From Oscillatoria nigro-viridis PCC 7112 (GTDB lineage: Bacteria; Cyanobacteriota; Cyanobacteriia; Cyanobacteriales; Microcoleaceae), in the NCBI RefSeq assembly GCF_000317475.1, contig NC_019729.1, forward strand, positions 1,750,501-1,814,500: a stretch of 64,000 bases of DNA. The letters are read 5' to 3'. A program made the position numbers and the translations under genes. Position 1 is the first letter of the stretch. The number at the start of each line of letters is the position of its first letter. Below are positions 53,460 to 61,105 of this stretch, one piece after another. The notes beneath the pieces are model-generated. The model saw only the letters and a list, made by a program, of their open reading frames with translations. It did not search any database and was not told the origin of the DNA.

Positions 53460-54080
53460 ATGTTGAGTCTTTTATTGGCAGCCACCGGGCCTTGGTTTCA
53501 ACCGCTAGTCTGGATGGATTATCGGTTGTCTGTGTTATTAACAATTTCGATCCCGCTGGTAGTGCTGATTTGGGCTGTTGTGGCAAAAGCTGAGGCGATC
53601 GTCCGTTTGTCGATTATTTATTGGCGGGTGGCGAGTTTGCTGGCAATTACACTTTACCTGATGATGGCTGCGCTGCCTGTGAGCTTTGTATCGTCGGTGA
53701 TTGGGAGGGCCTTAATTCCTGCTAGTCTGTGGTTTTGGGAGGATTTAAACGAAGAAATTGCCGATCGACCGCAGTCGCCCCTGAAACTGGCTTTTACAGC
53801 TTGGCGGTGGGCGATTACTGTTTACAGCGGTTTGGGCGCTCTAGCTCAACTTCCCTTTTTAAGCTGTGCCTTTAAATCTCAAATTCAGATAATTGATGAA
53901 CCTTTTTGCCGCGTTTGGTTAGATCCACCTTGGCTGTACAAACAAATGTTTCACCCTACGGCAAACCCCCAATTTTTGGGATTGTTAGGTCTGATAGGTT
54001 TAGTAATCTATGTAATTTACTTGTCATACTTTGTGCTGATTAGACTGGGAAAACAGGGGAGGTCAGCTACCGGAAATTAA
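53460..54080 (+). CDS. DUF3177 integral membrane protein
   Basis: 206 residues with five or six hydrophobic segments (about 25-45, 52-75, 78-100, 118-135, 175-198). WMDYRLSVLLTISIPLVVLIW (core DYRLSVL) and AEAIVRLSIIYWRVASLLAI are family-like; the cytoplasmic or lumenal loop between contains PLKLAFTAWRW. The family is confined to cyanobacteria and plants with no known function. No signal peptide beyond TM1. Confidence 0.7.
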   Translation: MLSLLLAATGPWFQPLVWMDYRLSVLLTISIPLVVLIWAVVAKAEAIVRLSIIYWRVASLLAITLYLMMAALPVSFVSSVIGRALIPASLWFWEDLNEEIADRPQSPLKLAFTAWRWAITVYSGLGALAQLPFLSCAFKSQIQIIDEPFCRVWLDPPWLYKQMFHPTANPQFLGLLGLIGLVIYVIYLSYFVLIRLGKQGRSATGN

Positions 54081-54306
54081 GTTGAGTTTAAGTAAGTATT
54101 TGCCTCCTAAATACCCGCTAAAGTCTTCAACAAAAATCTCAAATATCCCAAGTCAAAAAAGCCGGGGCGCATCTACGAAAGAATCAAACTAACACCAGGG
54201 TGGCTGACCTCACCCCGCCCAAAAACGGATACAATGCCCCGACTCCTGTCGTGGAGATATAAAAATTTTAGACTCAGGTTCAAGCTTCCAGATTCATCTG
54301 TGGAGG

Positions 54307-54339
54307 AAATCTAAAATCTAAAATCTAAAATCTAAAATC
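54307..54339 (+). repeat. Heptamer repeat array before 54351 gene
   Basis: Four TCTAAAA units followed by TCGACTGACAGCA and the ATG 12-14 bp further on; it occupies the expected ribosome-binding region, as at coaBC. Confidence 0.85.
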
Positions 54340-54350
54340 GACTGACAGCA

Positions 54351-55805
54351 ATGTTATTGGGAAAGACTGTGATGGATAGCAAACAAGCCTACTTGCAGTG
54401 CTTAGAAAGGCTTATTTGGGCGCTCGATCGCCTGGAAGCAAAAGTCGAACCAAATGAACTCGCTCGGATTGCCGAACTGATTGTTCAGCCGATGATGGGG
54501 CCCTGGCGGTTTTTTCACACTCCCGAACATATTTTTGATGTGGGGGGAAAGGAAGACGCGATCGAGGTTTTGGCAGCTTTATTTCACGATACCGTCTACG
54601 TGCAAGTCGATCGCAGCATTAACTTTAACGTCAGCTACTACATCACTCCTGTTGCAAAAGAGGTTAACCAACAACTACAAATTCGGGATCGATCTGAACT
54701 GCCGGCAGATACCATCTTCGAGATGGTAATGCTGGTATTCAATTTTGTACCGGGCGAAGTCCTCAATCCTTTCGCTGGACAAAACGAATTTCTCAGCGCT
54801 GTGGTAGCAGCAAAAGCTCTAGAACCATTTCTCAAACGCCAGCAATTGCTTCAAATTGCAGGCTGCATTGAAGCAACAATTCCGTTTCGCGCCGCCGATG
54901 CAGGAGTAACGGTAAGCCAGCGCCTTTATGACCGCTTGCAAGCAATAAATAGCCTGTTTAACCTCAGTTTGACTGACGGAGAAATGCGGGAAACGGTCAA
55001 AAAAGCTGTGCGAATCTCTAACCGGGATGTGATGAGTTTTGCTCACCCTAGTTCAGCCCATTTTTTGGCAAATACCTGGAATTTACTGCCGGAAACCAAT
55101 CACAACCTCATCTGCTGCGGTTTTTACACGGTTCGCGACTACCGAGTTGCTTTGCTCAAGATGGAAGGTTTTCTGAATTATCTCAAGCCAGAGATGATTT
55201 TCCGCCAGTTTGAGGGATATCCAGACGATCGCACCTATCAGCGCTGGGAAACTACTGCTAAGTACAATCTCAAAATTGCGAAGCTTTATTTGGGGTGCAA
55301 ACTGGCTGCCCTAGCCCTGCTAGAAGCTCTTTCTTCGGATTTGGGGATTGAGGTTTCTCTGGCGATGATGATGGGAGGAATTCCGGATCAAACTCCTAAC
55401 TGCGTGCGCCTGGAAAGCTTTTTTCCCGAAATAGAGAAACCTTATAAACCTAAAATTAGTTTAGAAGCAGAAGTATTGAATTTATTAGAAAATGGGCGGG
55501 CTAAAAGCACTTCTAATACCGATTTGGAGAGCTCGCCCCTGACAACGTTTGTGGTAAAAATTGTTGGCTTTGACGAAATGCGCTATCAGTGCGATCGAGC
55601 TAAGGAATTTTTTCGAGAAAATCTCAACGCCGACGACTTTATTTCCGACTTTAACCCGATAGTTACAGAAATTGTCATTGATTCAATTCTCAAGTTGTTT
55701 GACAGCCGGAAATCTACTATCTACCGCTACTACGATATTACTTCTAAGTTAAAGTCGCAACCCCACACCAATTTTCCCGATCGCCATTTTCGCTCAAATG
55801 GTTAA
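54351..55805 (+). CDS. HD-domain-like protein of unknown function
   Basis: 484 residues (an ATG at 54372, MDSKQAYLQ, is an alternative start). The N-terminal half has HTPEHIFDVGGKEDAIEVLAALFHD, core FFHTPEHIFDV and LAALFHDTVY, an H...HD pattern of metal-dependent phosphohydrolases. The C-terminal half is helical without recognised domains. Soluble. Neighbours (DUF3177 gene, repeats) give no hint. A role as HD phosphohydrolase is inference; the full set of HD metal ligands cannot be confirmed by eye. Confidence 0.65.
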   Translation: MLLGKTVMDSKQAYLQCLERLIWALDRLEAKVEPNELARIAELIVQPMMGPWRFFHTPEHIFDVGGKEDAIEVLAALFHDTVYVQVDRSINFNVSYYITPVAKEVNQQLQIRDRSELPADTIFEMVMLVFNFVPGEVLNPFAGQNEFLSAVVAAKALEPFLKRQQLLQIAGCIEATIPFRAADAGVTVSQRLYDRLQAINSLFNLSLTDGEMRETVKKAVRISNRDVMSFAHPSSAHFLANTWNLLPETNHNLICCGFYTVRDYRVALLKMEGFLNYLKPEMIFRQFEGYPDDRTYQRWETTAKYNLKIAKLYLGCKLAALALLEALSSDLGIEVSLAMMMGGIPDQTPNCVRLESFFPEIEKPYKPKISLEAEVLNLLENGRAKSTSNTDLESSPLTTFVVKIVGFDEMRYQCDRAKEFFRENLNADDFISDFNPIVTEIVIDSILKLFDSRKSTIYRYYDITSKLKSQPHTNFPDRHFRSNG

Positions 55806-56042
55806 CTAGCTTTAAATACAGTATTTTTGCCTCCTCTATAGAAAAGACCCTTACTCAGCTTATACAACAGTGGATCGATTACACCGTGACAGGATTGATT
55901 GCCTCGCTTTCTCTACGTCAATCTGCCTATCCATCCCGACACCGACAGCCGTACAGGTAAGTAGGTAGACGGGATTAAACCGCATAATGCAACACTATGT
56001 AAACAGGTTTAAATCAGCCATTAGAGAGCCTTTGGAGACTTT

Positions 56043-56068
56043 GCCCTTGTTTGCAGAGGGCGTTTTTT
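56043..56068 (+). terminator. Possible orphan terminator
   Basis: GCCCT...AGGGC short stem with 9-nt loop followed by six Ts, with no gene directly upstream; may mark the 3' end of a small RNA. Confidence 0.35.
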
Positions 56069-56107
56069 GGCGCCGCCTTATATCATTTCCGGTTACACCG
56101 GAATCAT

Positions 56108-56164
56108 GTTGACTGTTGACGGTTGACTGTTCACGGTGTCAACAGTCAACCGTCAACAGTCAAC
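56108..56164. repeat. Perfect 24-bp palindrome of TGTTGAC repeats
   Basis: 56108-56131 pairs exactly with 56141-56164, around a 9-nt loop. Arms are made of (GTTGACT/GTTGACG) units. Confidence 0.85.
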
Positions 56165-56183
56165 GCCGTGAACTCGAATTTAC

Positions 56184-56286
56184 TAAGCTGGCGTGCATCT
56201 AATTTGTATAGTAATTTTTATTAAAAGTTTTGTGGGGTGGGCGTCCCGCCCGCCCTAAAAATCTAATTTAGATGCGCGACAGCTTA
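56184..56286. mobile_element. Inverted-repeat element family 2, copy 1
   Basis: Ends TAAGCTGGCGTGCATCTAA and, reversed, TAAGCTGTCGCGCATCTAA. Core GTGGGGTGGGCGTCCCGCCC. A second copy lies at 60962-61073. 103 bp, non-coding. Confidence 0.7.
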
Positions 56287-56551
56287 TTCCGATGCTAACG
56301 GATGTGATATTACTTATGGTGTGGGGCTGGTGGCAAAGATGCTAAAAGTTGATAAACAATGGAAATTCGCCGCTGTTTGCCTTTGACAATTACTTTGTAC
56401 AAAACGGATTTGATAGCCGGCTGTCACTCATCTGAGCTACCCCAGATAAGCGTCACTATAAAAAGCGACTGTTAAAGCACTTCCCCCCACAGCTACAACT
56501 GGGGAATAGCAAGTTCAAACGACTTGCAAACCACTAATCCCCAATCAAACC

Positions 56552-56833
56552 ATGCAAACCACAAATTCAATTTACACCCAATTGCCTCTTTGCTCTTCAC
56601 TGCCCACACTGCAACGAAATAATAGTACCACTGCCAATCAAAACGTGCGCTATCTCCAACAATCCTTAGTTAAAAAGGGATATCCCGTCGCAACTGATGG
56701 ATTCTTCGGCCCAAAAACCGAACAAGCAGTCATCAAATTTCAAAAGGAAAATAACATTGCTGTTGATGGCATTGTCGGCCCTCAAACTTGGAGTCTATTA
56801 GGCGCTTGTTATACAGATGAACCCGGATGTTAA
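56552..56833 (+). CDS. Small peptidoglycan-binding-domain protein, copy 1
   Basis: 93 residues. Almost all is one PG_binding_1 domain (about 30-88): NVRYLQQSLVKKGYPV, DGFFGPKTEQAVIKFQK, VDGIVGPQTWSLLG. There is no clear signal peptide, and the N-terminal TQLPLCSSLPTL segment with a Cys resembles the copy at 57054. Not an enzyme; it probably binds cell wall if exported, but the export route is unclear. It is paralogous to the next gene, 220 bp downstream, and their leaders (ACTTGCAAAC...AATCAAACC before ATG) are also alike, so the pair arose by tandem duplication. Confidence 0.8.
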   Translation: MQTTNSIYTQLPLCSSLPTLQRNNSTTANQNVRYLQQSLVKKGYPVATDGFFGPKTEQAVIKFQKENNIAVDGIVGPQTWSLLGACYTDEPGC

Positions 56834-57053
56834 GTCCAAGTTAACTAATCCTAGCCGCACCGGTAGCAAGAAACTGGGTTTTTTCACAGCAATACTTCCT
56901 TTCCTCCCCCACAAACGCTAAAAAACTTGGTGGTTGAGCGAAGCCGAAACCTCGTTTATGCCCGTCAAAAGTGCATCCAGGACTTTAATTAACATCTTTT
57001 CCGCACTTCTGTGCTTTTAAACCACTTGCAAACAACCAATGGAGAATCAAACC

Positions 57054-57326
57054 ATGCCAACCACAAACGCAATTCACATGGAATTACCTTCCTGCCGTTA
57101 TTTTCCCCTACTCGAACGCAACGATGGCGTCACTCAAAATGAGGACGTTCGCTACCTTCAGCGACTCTTGAACGCCAGCGGATTTTCTCTAAATACTGAT
57201 GGAGGATTCGGCCCGAAAACCGAACAAGCAGTCATCAGTTTTCAACAGCAAAAACAAATCGTTGCTGATGGCATTGTCGGCCCTAAAACGTGGAATAAAT
57301 TGGGTGTTTGTACAAATATCTTTTAA
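57054..57326 (+). CDS. Small peptidoglycan-binding-domain protein, copy 2
   Basis: 90 residues from the ATG at 57054, chosen by analogy to copy 1 and because GGAG lies 10 nt upstream. PG_binding_1 domain: DVRYLQRLLNASGFSL, DGGFGPKTEQAVISFQQ, ADGIVGPKTWNKLG. N-terminal MPTTNAIHMELPSCRYFPLLER parallels copy 1 (MQTTNSIYTQLPLCSSLPTLQR), including the Cys. Same leader repeat. No signal peptide recognised. Confidence 0.8.
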   Translation: MPTTNAIHMELPSCRYFPLLERNDGVTQNEDVRYLQRLLNASGFSLNTDGGFGPKTEQAVISFQQQKQIVADGIVGPKTWNKLGVCTNIF

Positions 57327-57374
57327 AGTTTGTGCAAGCCTCTTTTAAAGAGAGTAGGGCGTGCAGTGCGCGCC

Positions 57375-60300
57375 CTATTTTTCTGTCGAAGTTTCGACCC
57401 CAGACCACCCCTCCGGCGCTCCGTACATTCGATACTTGCGAGAGCGTTTGAAATACAGCATTGCTACCCGATCGTCAGGATTGATTTGTAAAATATTCTG
57501 AAATACTTTTTGGGCGGCCACAAATTTTTGCTCGTAGTAAAAATTGAGAGCTTCTTGAAAAATCTCCGCAGTTTGCTGCTTGAGTACAATGCTCTGCTCT
57601 GTTTCTGTATCGTAGATTTCAAACACCGACACAGCATTTGTCTTTCCTTTCACCGTTACTCGATCGACAAATCTGTACTTATATTTTTCTGGATCGTCGA
57701 GGCGATCGATAATTGCACCGCTAACTAGAATTCTGGCGGCGTAAACTTTAGTCAATCCTTCCAAACGAGACGCCAGATTCACGGCATCAGCAATCACGGT
57801 ACTTTCCATGCGTTCTCGCTCGCCAATGGTACCCAACATCAAATTTCCCGCGTGCAAACCGACGCCGATCGCGATCGGAAACAAGCCATTTTTTTCTCGC
57901 TGCTGGTTGTAGATATTTACTTCTTTCTGCATATCAATTGCTGCTCGTACACCATCTTCAGGAGATGTAGGAAACAGTGCCATGACTGCATCCCCAATGT
58001 ATTTGTCAATAAACCCGTTATTTTTCCTGATGGCAGGGCTAACCCTTCCCAAATAAGTATTAATAAATGCAAAATTTTCAGGCGGTGTCATCTGTTCTGA
58101 AAGCGCCGTAAAAGAGCGAATATCAGCAAACAGCACGGTCATATTTCTTTCCTGATTTTCGCCTAATTTTACTTCAATAATACTCGGCTTTTCCAGCAAG
58201 TTGAGAAAATCGTGCGGCACAAACCTGCCGTAGGCTGCATTCAGTTTAGCGAGGCGAATTTGCGTGTTAATTCTTGCCAACAATTCCTTTTTGATAAAAG
58301 GTTTAGTTACATAATCATTTGCTTCTAAGTTAAAAGCTTCTACCAAGTCAGTAGTTTGATTTTTAGCCGTCAGCATCAGAATCGGCATTTCTAACGGCGA
58401 GTATTTTTTGCGAACTTCTCGACACACTTCATAACCAGTCATCTGCGGCATCATTACGTCGAGTAAAATTAAGTCCGGCTTAAATCCCGATCCAATCAGA
58501 TTTACAGCTTCTAAGCCGTTGCTGGCTTGAGTAATCTCGTAGTTTTCTATAGAAAGACTGTTGATGATTACCTGAATATTAATGGGCTCATCATCGACTA
58601 CCAAAACTTTTATTTTTTCAGTTTCTAGCAAGTCGCTATTGTCCGATCTCGGAGAATTTATTATAGATGATTGGCGGGCTAATTCAGGAGTGATAAAAAT
58701 GGGATAATTCTCGCTTAAACGCGGCTGTCTGCTGCTAAATTCCGGCTGACTCTCAGATACGGGCAAAGTAAAGATGAATTGGGAACCGACGCCTACAGTT
58801 GAAGATACCCAAATTTTACCTCCGTGCAATTCCACTAATTGCTTGGCAACAGTTAACCCTAAACCCGTGCCGCCATATTCTCTAGCAGTGGAACCGTCAG
58901 CTTGTTCAAAGGATTCAAAAATTCGCTCTAATTTATCTTCGGGGATGCCAATACCGGTGTCCGATACAGTAATCGCTAATTGGGAATTAGGCGGTGATTG
59001 TGCGTTGCCCGTTACCAATTCTGCTGAAATTTCAACTCTGCCGCTTTCGGTAAATTTAATCGCATTGCCGATTAAGTTGTAAAGTATTTGCTGCAACCGA
59101 TTCTCGTCGGCTGCTATTGGCGGCAATTCAGGAGCGACTGAGTTAATCAACTGCAAGTTTTTTTTGCCTACTAATGGCTGAGACAAAGTGAGAATTACAG
59201 AGACTATTTCTCGAAGCCCGACGGACTTAATTTGCAGTTCGAGCTTTTTGTGTTTGAGCTGAGAAAAATCCAGAAGATCGTTAATTAAAGAAGACAATCT
59301 TTTCCCCGACGATGTAATCAAAGCTAAGTTAAAATTTGTTGAGTCTGGCAGTTGTCCGGTAGCACCGTCTATTAAAGATTCTGCAATCCCAATAATGCCG
59401 TTGAGGGGAGTGCGGAGTTCGTGGGAAGTATTGGCTAAGAATTCGTCTTTCAGTTTGTCGAGTCGCTGCAATTCGGTATTTTTAGTTTCTAAGGCAGTAA
59501 AAGATGCTTGCAGTTGTGCTGCCATGCTGTTAAAAGCAGCGGCAAGTACGCCCAACTCGTCGGATCGCTCGAGCTTGACAGTTTGGTCAAATTGTCCTTC
59601 AGACAAAGCTATTGCTGCATTTTTTAATTTTATAAGAGGTTTGATAATCCAGCGAGAAGTGAGAATTCCTAGCACAGTTGCCATGCCCAACGCTGCCAGA
59701 CATAGCAAAACTGTAGTTCGGTTGCCGGCATGGATTTGTTCCATAAAGTCGGCTTCGGGAACGACGACAACAATCAGCAAATCTAAACCTTTGCCGTCTT
59801 GGAAGGGCAGGACTTTTAAAAATTGCTGCTTCCCGTTTATCTCAAAATGGATTTGCTGCGATTTGGTAATTTGGTGGAAGTTTTGAAAGTGACTTTCTAA
59901 ATATTTAGCTGTAGTTTGCGTTACTGCATCGCTGCTTTCTGTAACTTTAAACAGTTCTTTTTTACCGTTTTGGGTGCGAAAAGGTTTTTCGGGTGTGGAA
60001 GTTGCCAACAGCGTGCCGTTTCTTTCGATAATAAAAGTTTGACCTGATTTGCCTATTTTGAGGCTGGTTAAAAATTGACCGATACTGTCGAGACGCAAAG
60101 CAGTAATTAATACTCCTTCTAGCTGTTTCTGGCTGTTGTAAACTGGTTGCAGCGCGCTGAGGATCAAGGTGGGTTCTAGGAAGGATATATAAACTGAACT
60201 CCAAGTTGGTTTGATTGCTAGAGCCGCATAGGAGTAGGAAGGGTGCTGTCGGATGTCGAAGTTTTTGACGTAGGCTGCTACTGTCGTGCGATCGCCCGTA

Positions 60301-60770
60301 TCATTAGTATTGTAAGAATAAAAATCAAAATTTGTAGAAGGGCCCGAGGCGTTAATCAATAAAGTGCCGTTGGACATCTTTTCGCCGGTGCGATATTCTC
60401 CATCTTGATTAGCGATCGACGTAAAATTGATATAAGGATATAATTGCACTTGCCGCCACAGATACTTTTCCCAAGCTGACAAGTCTTTCATGTTCAAAAA
60501 ACCCAGTTTCACTGCATCCAGCTTGCTTTGATTGATTTGGTGCGGAGTTTGCAGATAAGTCCTCAAATTTTGCTCGATGCGATTGCTCACCTCTCCCATC
60601 AACTGATCCGCAAGGTCATTTACTGCTTTTTGAGAGTTCCTAAATGATAAATAGCCTACAATACCCACTGCTGCAAATACTTGCAAGACAAACGGAACTA
60701 TGAGTACAGTTTGCAGGCTCGCTTTGACTGACAGTTTGGCAACTAAGCGCTTGAGATAAAGAGTTGACAT
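57375..60770 (-). CDS. Cache-HAMP-histidine kinase-receiver-adenylate cyclase hybrid
   Basis: 1131 residues. TM1 (about 20-40), a periplasmic Cache-like sensor (about 45-345), TM2 (about 352-372), HAMP (about 372-425), HisKA with NTSHELRTPLNGIIG (His about 450), HATPase_c (LIGNAIKF, DTGIGI, GTGLGLTV), a receiver (VLVVDDEP, LILLDVMMPQ, Lys in YVTKPF) and a class III cyclase catalytic domain (TVLFADIRSFTALSE, YIGDAVMALFP, VIADAVNLASRLEG, TVKGKT). The metal-binding Asp pair is intact and Lys in TVKGK supports ATP as substrate. Like CyaC, it should link an outside signal through phosphotransfer to cAMP. A close paralogue is 335 bp upstream on the same strand. Confidence 0.93.
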   Translation of the reverse strand: MSTLYLKRLVAKLSVKASLQTVLIVPFVLQVFAAVGIVGYLSFRNSQKAVNDLADQLMGEVSNRIEQNLRTYLQTPHQINQSKLDAVKLGFLNMKDLSAWEKYLWRQVQLYPYINFTSIANQDGEYRTGEKMSNGTLLINASGPSTNFDFYSYNTNDTGDRTTVAAYVKNFDIRQHPSYSYAALAIKPTWSSVYISFLEPTLILSALQPVYNSQKQLEGVLITALRLDSIGQFLTSLKIGKSGQTFIIERNGTLLATSTPEKPFRTQNGKKELFKVTESSDAVTQTTAKYLESHFQNFHQITKSQQIHFEINGKQQFLKVLPFQDGKGLDLLIVVVVPEADFMEQIHAGNRTTVLLCLAALGMATVLGILTSRWIIKPLIKLKNAAIALSEGQFDQTVKLERSDELGVLAAAFNSMAAQLQASFTALETKNTELQRLDKLKDEFLANTSHELRTPLNGIIGIAESLIDGATGQLPDSTNFNLALITSSGKRLSSLINDLLDFSQLKHKKLELQIKSVGLREIVSVILTLSQPLVGKKNLQLINSVAPELPPIAADENRLQQILYNLIGNAIKFTESGRVEISAELVTGNAQSPPNSQLAITVSDTGIGIPEDKLERIFESFEQADGSTAREYGGTGLGLTVAKQLVELHGGKIWVSSTVGVGSQFIFTLPVSESQPEFSSRQPRLSENYPIFITPELARQSSIINSPRSDNSDLLETEKIKVLVVDDEPINIQVIINSLSIENYEITQASNGLEAVNLIGSGFKPDLILLDVMMPQMTGYEVCREVRKKYSPLEMPILMLTAKNQTTDLVEAFNLEANDYVTKPFIKKELLARINTQIRLAKLNAAYGRFVPHDFLNLLEKPSIIEVKLGENQERNMTVLFADIRSFTALSEQMTPPENFAFINTYLGRVSPAIRKNNGFIDKYIGDAVMALFPTSPEDGVRAAIDMQKEVNIYNQQREKNGLFPIAIGVGLHAGNLMLGTIGERERMESTVIADAVNLASRLEGLTKVYAARILVSGAIIDRLDDPEKYKYRFVDRVTVKGKTNAVSVFEIYDTETEQSIVLKQQTAEIFQEALNFYYEQKFVAAQKVFQNILQINPDDRVAMLYFKRSRKYRMYGAPEGWSGVETSTEK

Positions 60771-61105
60771 AACATTAATTTAGCTTAAAAGACCCAATTA
60801 ATACTCGGAGCGAAAACTTACCTCTGGTAAGTATTATAAACCATTTTGTACTTAAACAAAACTTACGCAAGGATGACCCGATCTCGTTTCTACCATCCTC
60901 AATTTTATACCAAATTATTAAAATTAAAAGCGAACTGCAGGGACATGGGGATGCCCTGTCCTAAGCTGTTGCGGCATTTAAATGGTATGTCAAAAAAAAT
61001 TAAAGTCTTGTGGGGTGTAGGGGTTGGGCGTCCCGCCCGCCCTGAATCTACAATTTAAATGTGCGACAGCTTACTCCCCGCGCCGGACACGGCATTGCCG
61101 TATCC
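60771..61105. other. Spacer between the two kinase-cyclase genes
   Basis: Contains the family 2 inverted-repeat element (60962-61073); no gene. The promoter of the downstream cyclase gene may lie at 60775-60960. Confidence 0.45.
60962..61073. mobile_element. Inverted-repeat element family 2, copy 2
   Basis: Ends TAAGCTGTTGCGGCATTTAAAT and, reversed, TAAGCTGTCGCACATTTAAAT. Core GTTGGGCGTCCCGCCCGCCC as in copy 1, with a short extra segment. 112 bp, non-coding. Confidence 0.7.

Larger units (their letters stand above)
55806..56551. other. Intergenic with palindromes and a mobile element
   Basis: No gene supported over 745 bp. It contains a possible orphan terminator (56043-56068), a 24-bp palindrome (56108-56164) and a family 2 inverted-repeat element (56184-56286), each listed separately. 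Confidence 0.5.

Noticed and set aside
56285-56410. Search for CRISPR arrays and phage attachment sites among the many repeats
   Set aside because: All repeats seen are tandem heptamers or inverted-repeat elements; none shows regularly spaced direct repeats with unique spacers.
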